This document shows positions 13,928 to 24,425 of a stretch of DNA of 64,000 nt, piece after piece. Position 1 is the first letter of the stretch, and each line of letters starts with the position of its first letter. The translations under genes were made by a program, and so were the position numbers. The notes below the pieces were generated by a model. That model saw only the letters and a list, made by a program, of their open reading frames with translations. It searched no databases and was not told where the DNA came from. Origin of the DNA: Chelydra serpentina (lineage: Eukaryota > Chordata > Testudines > Chelydridae). The stretch is taken from NCBI GenBank assembly GCA_037349315.1, contig JBAIAC010000004.1, forward strand, positions 35,033,001 to 35,097,000, written 5' to 3'.

Positions 13928-14804
13928 TGAAAGGTCTGTTCCTCTGTTGAAATACTAAATAAATAAAGATATCAAAATAAGGACTTGAGATGTAGGACTC
14001 AAAAGCTCTTGTGTCAAATTTTTCCATGGGGTAAGCAGGTACAACACCACTGATGTCAAGGAAGGTGTAGCCACTAGCACCAGGGATGAATTTGGCCCAT
14101 TATTTTTACAATCTGTTTTAAATACACACAGTAAATTACAGACTATGTGGTATTGAGGTTTGTGGGGTCTTTTGAGAGTGTAATGTAAATTTTACAGTAG
14201 ATACCTTTATTCTGTGCAACAATGTAAGAGGAAAATTAAGAAAAACAAGTGTGTGAGTATGTGAAGTTCAATCAGGCATAATCTAATGAAAAACAGCTTG
14301 ATGGGGTTTTGTTAGGGTGCCTGGGAAGTGAAGAAGGGTCATTAGTCTGAATAGTACATGCCTACTGCACCTTATTTGCAGTAAATTATCAACATTTTAT
14401 ACAGTTGTGTTTTTATATTATGGATGAACATAAACTAGAAATCAGAAATTGTAATTAATATGGGTCAGGAGGAAAGGAAGAGAAAAAAACATTTTATGAA
14501 AGGAAAATTAATTGCACCAGCTAATTACTTTAAATACAATTGACCTTATTTTCATCATTATTTTGTATAAACATTTTAAATGGTCACCATACACAAGTAC
14601 ACTTTTGTGCATGCCCAGTTTGCATACAGACAACTCAGTCAAATGCTTGTAGGTATGTGCATACAAATCTTCAAGTCGTGTTGTTCGCATAAAAGAGAGT
14701 GCACCCTTGAAAATATGGGCCTTTATTCTTTGTAATTCCTTTTGCTTTCTTGGTGAAGCTTGTTGAATGTAAAATATATAATGAAAAAGAGAAAAGGGTA
14801 ATTG

Positions 14805-15000
14805 GGTGCATGCATTCTGCTCCTATTTGGAGTACCATATCCCGTTTAATTTCCCAGACCATCCAAAAAATATAGCAGAGTTTGAAAGGGGGCAGAGAGA
14901 TGAGCCAAAGGTGTATAGGAGAGTAGCAGCTCTTGAATTAATACTGAGACAAATCAGGAGTAAATTAAGTCGAGAGTCCTCCACTGTTAGATACACAGGA
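14805..15000 (+). mobile_element. Old CR1-like LINE fragment
   Basis: The + strand reads PKNIAEFERGQRDEPKV in one frame, which resembles the CR1 ORF2 C-terminal region (typically ..KDIAELERVQRRATKV..). The nucleotide text around TTTGGAGTACCATATCC also fits the CR1 pattern. The fragment is strongly diverged, and its ends are approximate. Confidence 0.45.
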
Positions 15001-15442
15001 GTTTTCAGAACAGACATGCTCAGCAAGTGATACCCTGATGAATTGTCATTCCCAAAAGACAAACAGTTCAACATCATAGCGATGAGGGGGAAGAGTGCTA
15101 AACAACAGACCCAGAGCCCAAGCTTTAGCCAAGCCAAATTATCTGAAAAGGTATCCAAGTAATAGCTGTGACCCAAATCAATGTGTGCAGTTGTAGTTTG
15201 CAAGCATAACAAATGACTGAATTCTGATATGGGGAAGGTGGACCTGTTCTGGTCCTTTCATGAATCTCTCTCTGTCACCTGGCTGGCACTCCTGGTCCAA
15301 CTGCCTCTGGTTTTGGTTGTCCCCGCATTGTGGACAACAGGCAGTAAGTGCATGCTGCTGCAGCACACAGGAACTCAGGGCTGAAGTTTGAAGTTTACTT
15401 CATGAATTTTCTACTATCTTTCAAGTGTTCTCTGCATATCCT

Positions 15443-15535
15443 GCTCATAGGATGCCCTGACTGGTGCAGCCTGTATGGTAGAATTCTAGTTGGTAGTAGC
15501 CATTGGAGCACTCATGAGCCTCCCTTGCTCTTCCC
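15443..15535 (+). repeat. Left inverted terminal repeat of the DIRS element
   Basis: It pairs with 21467-21560 in inverted orientation. Shared stretches include GGTAGAATTCTAG, GTAGTAGCC and GTGCAGCCTG. Homology may extend outward to about 15410 at lower identity. Confidence 0.8.
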
Positions 15536-15736
15536 TTCACTGAACATTAAACATCCCAGGGCAAGGGTATGAAAGGTCATAGCACTTCAACCTCCTCCGT
15601 TCCTTCTAACCGCCACCAGCTGAACAGTTAGAAACTTGCTATCAGATACTTCCAGATCTATGGTGGCTAGTTAGGTTAGGTGTCAGTAGTTAGTAGTTGT
15701 CCGTAGCAGTCAAGTTAGTGATAGATAGCAATCAAG

Positions 15737-15817
15737 ATGTCTGAACTGGAGGCTAAAAAGCCTGGATTTAAGAGATGTCTCATGTCCGGTGGTGTTCCTG
15801 GTGTCGGACACACATGA
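15737..15817 (+). pseudogene. DIRS ORF1 (gag-like) remnant
   Basis: An ATG opens a 26-codon frame beginning MSELEAKKPGFKRCLMSG and stopping at TGA. The GFKRC motif is typical of the N-terminus of DIRS ORF1 proteins as I remember them. The coding-like text continues in other frames to about 16262, where later insertions begin. It is not functional. Confidence 0.55.
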
Positions 15818-16443
15818 CAGATGTCTGGCACGTTTAGAAGAGGGATAGTCTCCTTCAAAATGCTCTGTTTGCTCAACTTTTACTACACAAGCAAAGAAGG
15901 AAAGACAAAACTTCAAGCGATTTTACTACAAGTGGCGCTGTCAGTGAAAACATCTGGAATGGAAAGCGCACAGAGACCTGCTTCACTCCGAGCAATTCAA
16001 TCAAAAGGGACAGATCCTCCTTGGTACCTGGTACTACAGGATCTAAGAAATGTAAGGATCTGAAGAAAAATAAATCCATAATGGTGTCAGCCTCTGTTTT
16101 TAGAGCCAATTTGATTCAGGAGGACTCAGCTTCAGTGCCAAGTATGAATATCCAATCCTCGTTGGTGTCAGCCTCTTTGCAAAGAGCAATCTGTGAGAAA
16201 AAGATTAATCTAGACACACGCATTTTGAAGAACATTGCTTGGATGCAGGATCTTGAGGTAGGTCAGTAGATGTTCTTCTTTGAATTCGATCATGTTGGAT
16301 CCAGATGAACTTGGATCCAACTTGGAGCTGCTCCCGGGAGCCTCCTGCTTGCTGTGCGGGGGAGGGGGAAAGGAGGGGGCTAATGTCAGGGTGTCCCCCT
16401 TCCCCCTGCTCCTGCACCCCACTTACCCCTTCTCCATATAGAG

Positions 16444-16566
16444 TAGGGTGACCAGAGAACAAATGTAAAAAATCGGGACAAGGGGTGGGGGATAATAGGA
16501 GCCTATATAAGAAAAAGACCCAAAAGCGGGACTGTCCCTATAAAATTGGGACATCTGGTCACTCTA
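16444..16566. mobile_element. hAT-like MITE, copy 1 (TAGGGTGACCAG family)
   Basis: A 123-bp element begins TAGGGTGACCAG and ends CTGGTCACTCTA (inverted repeats). It is flanked by a perfect 8-bp duplication, ATATAGAG, at 16436-16443 and 16567-16574. It is internally palindromic (CGGGACA near one end, CGGGACTGTCCC near the other). The 8-bp duplication supports hAT-type transposition. A second copy is at 58344-58461. This copy sits inside the DIRS element. Confidence 0.85.
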
Positions 16567-16614
16567 ATATAGAGCAGGGTGGGAACATGGATGGAGAGAG
16601 ACAGAGAGAGCTTG

Positions 16615-16754
16615 AGTATCAGAGGGGTAGCCGTGTTAGTCTGGATCTGTAGAAGCGACAAAGGGTCCTGTGGCACCTTATAGACTAACAGAGGTATTGA
16701 AGCACAAGCTTTCGTGGGTGAATACCCACTTCTTCGGATGCAAGCAGTGGACAA
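16615..16754 (-). mobile_element. Hammerhead-like interspersed element, copy 2
   Basis: A 140-bp unit flanked by a perfect 12-bp duplication, AGAGAGAGCTTG (16603-16614 and 16755-16766). Read on the minus strand it starts GCATCCGAAGAAGTGGG and ends in GTTAGTCTATAAGG, CAGACTAACACGGC and CTCTGATACTC. It is homologous to 11692-11823 and 31844-31995. The 5' end holds CCGAAGA, a GTGGG/CCCAC stem, GAAA, and a mini-stem GC-TTGT-GC, which resembles a hammerhead ribozyme core. There is no poly-A tail. Penelope-like elements are known to carry such motifs; assigning this family to them is inference. Confidence 0.8.
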
Positions 16755-17046
16755 AGAGAGAGCTTGGGGCATCTCTCTCTCTCTCTTACACACATACAGG
16801 GTGTGTGTCTCTGTCACTGTCTGCCATGCTGTCTCCCCTCTCTCCTTTTGTGTTGCCTTGTAGAGTGTAAGGCTACATTAACAACAGTGTGTTAACCCTT
16901 GAGGGTTCAGCCGAAAGCTAGTTCATCATTTAACAGTAAGGCATTCCCTAGGAAATATCCCATCCTCTTCCACCCTCTAACTTCACCACCTCAACCAAGC
17001 TTCTCAATCATCATTGCTGTGTACAGTATTAAATTGTTTAAAATGT

Positions 17047-17052
<6 letters not shown>

Positions 17053-17084
<32 letters not shown>
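17053..17084 (+). repeat. (TG)n microsatellite
   Basis: About 16 uninterrupted TG units lie between two nested insertions in the DIRS element. Confidence 0.95.
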
Positions 17085-17086
<2 letters not shown>

Positions 17087-17104
17087 ATATATAGTTTTTT
17101 GTCT

Positions 17105-17242
17105 AGTGAAAAACATTTCCTTGGAACCTAACCCCCCCTATTTACATTAATTCTTATGGGGAAATTGGATTCACTTAACATTGTTTCGCTTAAAGTCACA
17201 TTTTTCAGGAACATAACTACAACGTTAAGCGAGGAGTTACTG
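17105..17242. mobile_element. MITE-like repeat ending in AACGTTAAGCGAGGAGTTAC
   Basis: This stretch contains TTCGCTTAAAG and AACGTTAAGCG in inverted arrangement. I recognise the right end as a repeat frequent in turtle introns. I could not define target duplications. It interrupts the DIRS coding region. Confidence 0.5.
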
Positions 17243-17559
17243 TACTTCCTTATCTGCTCAGCCTTTATCAAAAAACGGAGCTAAATTATATCAATTTACA
17301 CAGGAAGGGCTGCTATGTTTCATACCCATCCATCTCCTAATTTGTTGGTGGTTGAGGCATTGATTTAAAGATCGAAAGATGCCCGAATCCATTTTATTCT
17401 GTCTTATAAGGAGTGGAAGAGACTGGATGTTTTTGGAAGAAAAATATTTTCTTCAGCTACATTAGCCATGTGTATATCTAATTATGAAGCTTTCATGGCT
17501 AAGTAGCAATATCATCTCTGCTGAAAAATGTCTTTGTTCCTTGATTCCCTACTGGAGAA

Positions 17560-18265
17560 ATACAAAAGGTTAGCGAGTGCTATTTTGACTGAGGTCTGAA
17601 ATGTTGCTGAACAATTTTAAGTGTGGCTTTTGACTCTGCAATGAGGGCAATAGCTTCAACTATCACATTAAGAAGATGTGCACGATTAAGATCAGTGGGA
17701 CTTCCTCATGAGACAAAGATGAGAATTGAAGATCTTTCTTATGAAGAAGGTCTGTTTAGTATACAGACTGATGAGATACTGGAGAAAATGAAAAATGTGA
17801 GATCCACAGCCAGATTTTTAGGTTTCTTTAACACAGCAAAGAGATCGTATTCAACTCCTCAATATAGATACCACAGACATTATCTACCTTCTTCTTTGTT
17901 ATTGCTTTCTTACAATTATCAAAAGAAGACCTATCATTATCAGCCCTAGTGGCATACTCCACCATCAGCAACCACAAAGATAGAGGCCATTTAAACTTTG
18001 AAATAATAGAGGGAAGACTTCCACTTCTTCATCTTTGGCGATCCTTGCAAGATTTGACATGAGGACACAGCTTCAAATCAGTCCAATTGGATTTTGTTTA
18101 TTCATGGTTTGGGAACCATTTGTCTCATTTTTATCAACAATGGGGGTTGATAACATCAGATAGGTGGATCCTAAAAGTTGTTGCATGCAGTTACATGATT
18201 CGGTTAAAAAACCCTTCTATCCTACAACCTTCCCATTTCCTTCCAGGGCAGGTATTGAGTTCACC
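17560..18265 (+). pseudogene. DIRS ORF2, N-terminal part (broken)
   Basis: One frame, 17623-17949, encodes a segment including MRIEDLSYEEGLFSIQTDEI and the following LEKMKN. It corresponds to the conserved region upstream of the RT in DIRS elements (typically ..VEDLPFDG..LF..TDEVL..MK). A second frame, 18087-18266, contains QQWGLITSDRWILKVV, the motif just before the RT. The frame shift between the two shows decay. Confidence 0.7.
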
Positions 18266-18289
18266 ATGAATAGTTAGAAAAAAAGTTTC

Positions 18290-18740
18290 ATTCTCTATTG
18301 GCAGCACAGGCAACTGAGATCATACCACAAAGTCAGATAGGGAGGGGTTTTATTCTCATTATTTTCTCATCTCAAAAAAATCATTAAACATGTATATACA
18401 GAAATTTTGTTCCCACATGTTATCTCAAGCTTCTATAATTCCTTCTCTCCCCCTTCAGGGTGAGTTTTCAGCTTAGATTTGAAAAATACCATGTCACTGG
18501 AAATATCTGTGTTTCATGGTAGGAGATGACCATTTTCAGTACAAGGTTCTCCCTTAGGTTGTCTATAGCAGCCAGGGTGTTTATAAAATGCCTGTCGGTA
18601 GTGGCAGCACACCTAAGAAGGAATGGGATGTTTGTGTACCCGTACCTAGATGACTGGTAAATAAAAGCATCATCCTATTGCATGTAAAACAATATGTTCC
18701 CTTTTTTGCCAGTCTGAGACTACAAATAAAGTTCATTCTA
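18290..18740 (+). pseudogene. DIRS reverse transcriptase remnant
   Basis: FYSHYFLISKK is encoded at 18348-18380. SLDLKN lies near 18469-18486, and YPYLDDW (the catalytic Asp-Asp of RT) at 18637-18657, followed at once by a TAA stop where living relatives have a Leu-Ile-Lys run. At least one single-base frameshift precedes FYSHYF. The enzyme cannot be made. Confidence 0.75.
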
Positions 18741-18769
18741 GTCCCAACTCAGCAAATTCTTCCTAACTC

Positions 18770-19870
18770 AGCAAATTCTATTTATGGGAGCCATTCTAGA
18801 TTCAACCTTGGCAAAGGCTTTTCTCCTAGAGGAGAGATTTATAAAAATCTCTCCCTCTCAAGTTTCCACGTCCATCAGTCTCTTTTTTTCTGGTTGTTGG
18901 GTTTGTTGGTGTCGACCTGGGCAGTGACACCATGTGCTCATCTTTAGATGAGAAATCTTCAACACTGGTTAGCGATAAATTACAAATCAGGTTTAGGCAA
19001 CATGCATCACAAAGTGATCATTCCACAATAGGTGTTAGCATCACTTGTGTGGTCAATAAACACTCAAAATGTAATGAAGGGCACTCCTTTCAATTCCCCT
19101 CTGCCTTCAGTAATACTCACCTCCGATGCACTTACACTGGGATGGGGACATCTATACTGGCATCTGGACAACACATTTTTAGTCAAGCTCACTGATCAAC
19201 AAAAGAAAAGACCAAAAGATCCTACCTATCACTATATTAGAGCTGAGGACAATCAGATTAGCTCTTAAGTAGTTTCTACTTCAGGTACAACTCATTAGTT
19301 CAGAAGATAACAGGCAATATGAGGGCACTATATTATCTGCACAAACAAGGGGAGACTTATTCCCAACAACTATGCATGGAGGCAGTGAGCCTTTGGACAT
19401 GGTGTATAGAACACAAAGCTGATCAAATAACAATACGTATAGTGGGGAGAACAAAAAACTCTTGCAGATCATCTAAGCAGGTCAACATATTAGATGTATG
19501 AATGGTCCTTGAAGGACGAATTGTAACACATATCTTCAGTTCATGGGGGAATCCACTAATAGATCTTTTTGGATCCAGCAGCAACAGCAAGTGTAAAAGT
19601 TTTTGTTTGAGATCAAGTAGAGACAGTGAGTCAATATCAGATGCATTTACCCCCTTTCCCCTCATTCAGAGAGTGATAAACACAAGGCCAGGATGGTTTT
19701 AATAGCAGCAGCATGGTCCAGACAGCAATGGTATCCGCACTTAATTCACCTGTCAAGAGACTGTAATGGAGCCTCTGCCACTGCTATCAGACCTCTTGTT
19801 TCAATAACCTGGGATGGTTTATCGTCCGAATCTTCAGTCTCTTCATTTAACAATATGGGAAATAGGACCG
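18770..19870 (+). pseudogene. DIRS RNase H-like and connection region (broken)
   Basis: Recognisable pieces are LTSDALTLGWGHLYW near 19118-19165 (typically LTSDAS.LGWG), YYLHKQGETYSQQLCMEAV near 19331-19390, SSWGNPLIDLFGSSSNSKC near 19537-19593, and AFTPFPLIQRVI near 19644-19680. They occupy several frames. The same order of pieces is found in DIRS polyproteins of other vertebrates. Several overlapping short open frames here are fragments of this one region. Confidence 0.7.
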
Positions 19871-19872
19871 TA

Positions 19873-20168
19873 GGGGTTTGTCATCACTACGGGCCAAATC
19901 GGCGCTGCTGCAATTAATGCAGTGGCGTCGATTAGCGAGTGTGGTTAAATCATGCTAAGTCAATGGGGGAGTGCTTTCCCATCGACTTCTGTAATCCACC
20001 TCAATGAGAGGTGGAAGCTATGTCACCAGGAGAGGGTGTCTGATCGATATAACGCTGTGTAGACACCACAGTAAGTCGACGTAGGTTACGTCACCTTCAG
20101 TTATGTAGTTTACATAACTGAGGCAGCGTAATTTACATCAACCTAGCGCCGTAGTGAAGACAAGCTCT
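19873..20168. mobile_element. MITE inserted in the DIRS element
   Basis: The left end, GTTTGTCATCACTACGGGCC, matches the complement of the right end, GCTTGTCTTCACTACGGCGC, at about 17 of 20 positions, giving clear terminal inverted repeats. It splits the DIRS coding region between the RNase H part and the recombinase. A target duplication is not clear, so the exact ends are uncertain. Confidence 0.6.
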
Positions 20169-20279
20169 AGGATACCTATAGAAAAGTTGTTCATTAGAAG
20201 TGTAGAATGTATTGTTACATTCCAGAAAAGAGTCCATGCAGAAATGTTATAGTCATAAATAGAAAAATGTTTTATTTTG

Positions 20280-21220
20280 GTCTACTATGTATGATATAGA
20301 TCCACATAGAGCACCAATTAATTATATATTAGAGTATTTATTGTATCTTAAGAAAACAGTTCTTTCACTATTTTCAGTAAATGTTCTTCTCTCAACCATA
20401 TCAACATATGAACTTGTGGATGGAAAATCAATCTTTATTAATGATGGAGTTGAGCTACTTATAAGGTCTTACTAATGTATACCATCCAATAAGATACCCT
20501 GTACCATCTTGGGATCTGAATTTAGTACTGTCACAATTGATAAGTCCTCCTTTAGAACCTTTGAGGAATTATTCTTTATTTCATTTGTCTATAAAAACAG
20601 TATTTTTATAGCAATCACTTTGGTAAGACATATAAATGAATTGCGTGCATTAATGGCTCATCCACTGTTCACTGTTTCCATAAAGATAAAGTGGTTCTTC
20701 TTATACATCCTAGGTTTTTACAGAAAGTGGTCTCTGATTTTCACTTAAACAGGTCTATAATTTTACCAATTTTCTTCCCCAAACCTCATACTCAGGATGG
20801 GGAAGCTAAATTATGTATGCTAGATGTTAAACGAACATTGGCATTTTATTTAGAGCAGACTAAACAATTTAGACAGTCCCCAAACTTGTTTATTGCTCAT
20901 GAAAAGAAGTGCAAGAGAAATGCTATTTCTGTACAAATGCTTTCTAGAGGGTTAGATTCTATATTGAGTATGAGTATAAATTGCTAGGGTTGTCCATTCC
21001 TCAGGGAATTAAAACTCATTCTACTAAGTCAAAGGCAGCCTCTATGGCTTTTTCTAGACACTTTTCTTTGGTAGAGATATGTAGAGCAGCAACTTGCAAT
21101 GTTGTTCATACTTTAATTACACACTATTCCTTAGCTTTAGAGTCCAAATCTGATGCAGTATTTGGCACGGCAATCCTTCAGTCTTTATTTAATTCAAACT
21201 CCATGGTCCCACCATCGTGA
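20280..21220 (+). pseudogene. DIRS tyrosine recombinase remnant
   Basis: Consecutive frames encode DIDPHRAPINYILEYLLYLK, YHPIRYPVPSWDLNLVL, VRHINELRALM (the first catalytic Arg region), FLQKVVSDFHLNRSIILPIF, and then HSTKSKAAS and HYSLALESKSDAVFGTAIL. The His-x-x-Arg motif reads HSTK (Lys codon at 21026-21028 where Arg is expected). The candidate catalytic Tyr codon is 21125-21127. Frameshifts near 20476 and 20690, and the Arg-to-Lys change, mean the product is dead. Confidence 0.8.
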
Positions 21221-21466
21221 CTTGGAGTACTGCTTATTAGTTTATCCCATTAATGGGAGTATGCAGAGGACACTCAAAGGAGAAATGAAGGTTTCATATC
21301 TATAACCAAGGTTCTTCTAGATGAACTCTGCATATTCGCATTCCCCACTTGCCCTTCCCTTGAAGTCCTACTTACCAAAGGACTTGGAGTCATAGGGGAA
21401 GAAACTTCAGTGGCTGAAGCACCAAGACCTTTTATACCCTCTCACTGGAATGCTTGACATTCATTG

Positions 21467-21560
21467 AAGAGAGGGGCAAGCGACACGCATGAGCATGCCA
21501 ACGGCTACTACTAGCTAGAATTCTACCATTCAGGCTGCACAGGTCAGAGCATCCCATGAG
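21467..21560 (-). repeat. Right inverted terminal repeat of the DIRS element
   Basis: The complement of 15443-15535, sharing GGTAGAATTCTAG, GTAGTAGCC and GCAGCCTG. The preceding segment 21240-21345, with GAGTATGCAGAGGACACTC, resembles the internal complementary region found near the 3' end of DIRS elements. Confidence 0.8.
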
Positions 21561-21829
21561 AGTGACTACGCAAAGTCCATCTCAAAGAACCTAGGTTACA
21601 GATAAGTAACCATCATTTCTCTTTGGTCCATGTGGCAAAGGGCAACAAAGCCTTGAGTTGACAGTGGGAGGTAAACACTTTTACTGACCCTGTACCTTAC
21701 AGGCAACATGCAGCCATTATGCATTAGACTGAGACGGAGGTCTGACAATCAGATTTGAGATAGACACCAAAGCCCTAGTCCACAATCTAAGGAACTCAAT
21801 ACCTGGCAGTCAAGAAGCATATTTGGCAC

Positions 21830-21918
21830 TGGGCCAGATCCTCCACTGATGTAAATCAGCATAACTCTTTGATTTCAACAGAGCTGCGCTGGTTTACACC
21901 AGCTAAGGATCCAGCCCA
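21830..21918. repeat. Palindromic MITE-like repeat
   Basis: It opens TGGGCCAGATCCTCCACTG and closes CAGCTAAGGATCCAGCCCA, with imperfect inverted arms. It belongs to the same family as 5721-5809. Confidence 0.7.
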
Positions 21919-22762
21919 TTATACCGCCTTGCTATCGGCTGCAGATAAGCATAATTTACAATGCTGTCTACGCCATTCTGCTCTTTCCCAAGACATAACC
22001 CTGATGACTCTGGCAGATTTGGATACCCATAAGCCTGCAAGCACTGTACCTTGTCAATTGCATGCTTTTATTTCCACTTATATTTTCACATATTTTGGGT
22101 ACTTATGTGGCCTCTAACATGCAGCAGGATGCTTTTTTCCAAATGTTATGCTTTCATGCAAATTTCATATGTAAGGTGTAGACATAGAAGTCAGAAAGGA
22201 ATTCTCCCTCATGAAAATTAGCTAGATACTTGCACTTGGCAAGATGCATTATGAATGGATGCAGGAGTTAGGGAAGGAGTGTCATCAGCTTTCTGTGAGG
22301 GTCTGGTATTTGTAACTTCCAGAGGAACAATACCTGACTTGTTGGATTAATGCTCTGATCCAGTATGACAAATCCCATATAATGCATCAGAAATAAAGAT
22401 ACCTAATTGAACTAAATGTCTGCTTTCCATGCCCTGTGTAACATCACTGATGAGTCATCTGGCAATATCATTTCAGCACTTCCCTTTCCAGTCATAGTAA
22501 CTCATGAATCAGATTTCTAGAAAAATGATTTTTTTTGTTGCCGGCAGCTCTAAAATCCACAGAGAGAGCATCACACAAAACCACAGCTTCTCAGAGTCAT
22601 ATGTTTCTATATAGTGAATGCAGATGGGGTAAAAATAAATCCTCCATGTTATCTGTTGTATTCTTCATCTCTGAAACAGTAAAGACAATACTTTCAAAAA
22701 TGGATGCATAAAATTAGATCTGGGTTCTATCCTAAATCCAAATTCAGGCAGCCAAACTGGTA

Positions 22763-22857
22763 ATCTGATTTTCAAAAGTGCCAGCTGTTCCCCAGTGCTA
22801 TTGCTGGGTGACTTCAGTAGCTGCTACTGGGTGCTCAGCACTTTTGAATATCAGGCC
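22763..22857. repeat. Palindromic MITE-like repeat (CTGATTTTCAAAAGTG)
   Basis: The left end CTGATTTTCAAAAGTGC pairs with the right end GCACTTTTGAATATCAG. The middle also folds (GTGACTTCAGTAGCTGC). Related, more diverged material is at 25290-25330 and 43425-43830. Confidence 0.7.
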
Positions 22858-22930
22858 ACTGATCTAGCTGCATAAATAGATTTAGAAGCCTAACTTTGAG
22901 CAGCCAAATTCAGCACTGATGTATGTGGGC

Positions 22931-23366
22931 TGTGGCAAACCCAGGACAAGTAGCTACCAAGGGGGAGGTAGTAACTAGTCCCAGGGGGTTAAAAGGCCTC
23001 TCCCTGACCACGGAGGGGAGATAACTACGGGGAAATAAGGTGCAGCTGGGAAAGGGGTTGCTAAGGAGCTGATTAGGTCCAGCTGTCTGTAGCGGCTGGA
23101 GCCCTTTTTAAACCCTCCCCTGTGGGACTGGGGGAGGGTGCGAGTTGGGTGAGAGGCAGGGAAGCTGCCTGTAGAACACGGAAGCCTTCCCGGGAGGAAG
23201 GCTGCACTTCCTCCCCAGAAGGGAAGGAAAACCAAACTGAAAGGACTGACCAGGGGAAGGTGTTGCCAGACCCTGTGCTGCCAGTAAGGGTTTGCCCTGC
23301 CCCAGCCTGTCTCTCTAAGGCTAAGAGGAACTGAGCCTTCTGGGGAGAACAAGGTACTTTGCCACA
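22931..23366. mobile_element. Solo LTR with TGTGGCAAA...TTTGCCACA ends
   Basis: A 436-bp GC-rich unit has short inverted ends (TGTGGCAAA/TTTGCCACA) and a perfect 4-bp duplication, GGGC, at 22927-22930 and 23367-23370. No internal coding region is attached, so this is a solo LTR, left by recombination between two LTRs. The 4-bp duplication fits Gypsy-type elements; family and orientation are not resolved. Confidence 0.8.
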
Positions 23367-24334
23367 GGGCGCAACTGTTGTAATGTAAATAGAGTTGCAC
23401 TTGCTTACACCATAGAGGGCTGAATTTGGCCCTATATTTATTTTTTCATTTATAATAGTTGAACATATTATCCTTATGCCATCTCATAGCTCTCTTGGTA
23501 AATATTTTTTATGCATTTGGCCTTTATTCAGTAATCCTAAACAAGAGTTATCTTAGTGCAGATTCTGCATTTGAGAGAGACAAAGGGAGAGATACTCCTA
23601 CACACAGTGCTACATGTACTTAGAAAAACTGCCTGCCACTCCTCTAAAACCTACTTTCTCTTTGTCAGTGTTTTGATGTGATGCTTACTTTACAACACAG
23701 CACATCATTCGAGCTTTAGCTTCACTCCTGAACTTCTCGGCAGTGAGGAACCACACAGTGCAAAACAATCATTCTTCATTATAATGAGCTTCCAAAACAG
23801 CCAGGTTTCAGTATCCATGTTATGCGTTCAGTTGGTCCCAAATTTTGACATGAACTTGACATGTTAAGCTATCAATTGTATATGTGAATCCATGGCTGTC
23901 TGGATGAAAAAGTGTATTTTCTAGCAATGCAGCCTGTTAATAAAAGAAAACTGCCTTTTGCACTAAATCAGCAATGTTCAGTATTTCTTGTCAACTGTGG
24001 ACACCTAAATCAAGACGCCTGCATTTTTTACCAGTAGGAGGAGGGGAGGGGAAGATGCTTCTTACATGTAGTGAAGGACTTGCATTGCAAAATATTAGTT
24101 ATTTATCAGATTGTTTCATAAATGGGAAAAAATAGAATCTATTTCACTCACACTCCTGCATGTAGTACATGTTGTACATGTTAAATTGTGAATCTGAGAT
24201 GTTTCATCGCTGTGGTGCAGTGACCATTCACTGTTGATAGGACTTTTGTCTCAGTAAATTAATTTCAACCTCCAAAAGAAAACAGCAAACGTAAAAATCA
24301 CATTTTTAATACACACAGGATTGTTAATTAGCAT

Positions 24335-24425
24335 AGTCATGGGAGCCAGAAACACCTGAGTTCCAGTCCTGGCTCTGGCACTGATTTAGTGTGTGGTTCT
24401 GAGCAAGACACTTCACCTCTCCATG
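24335..24425 (+). mobile_element. MIR-like SINE fragment
   Basis: The text around GAGTTCCAGTCCTGGCTCTG and GAGCAAGACACTTCACCTCT corresponds to the tRNA-derived head and core of MIR-type SINEs. The 3' part is missing. Confidence 0.65.

Larger units (their letters stand above)
15410..21625 (+). mobile_element. Degraded DIRS-type (tyrosine-recombinase) retrotransposon
   Basis: In order on the + strand: a left terminal repeat, a gag-like ORF1 start, an ORF2 region with RT motifs (FYSHYFLISKK, YPYLDDW), an RNase H-like segment (LTSDALTLGWGH), a C-terminal tyrosine-recombinase domain, and a right repeat inverted relative to the left. This order and the inverted termini are typical of the DIRS order rather than of LTR elements or LINEs. 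All coding parts are broken by stops and frameshifts. Other elements have landed inside it (16444-16566, 16615-16754, about 17105-17242, about 19873-20168), so it is older than they are. Outer boundaries are approximate. Confidence 0.85.

Noticed and set aside
22975..23400. 141-codon minus-strand frame
   Set aside because: Lies almost wholly in the solo LTR at 22931-23366 and crosses its border.
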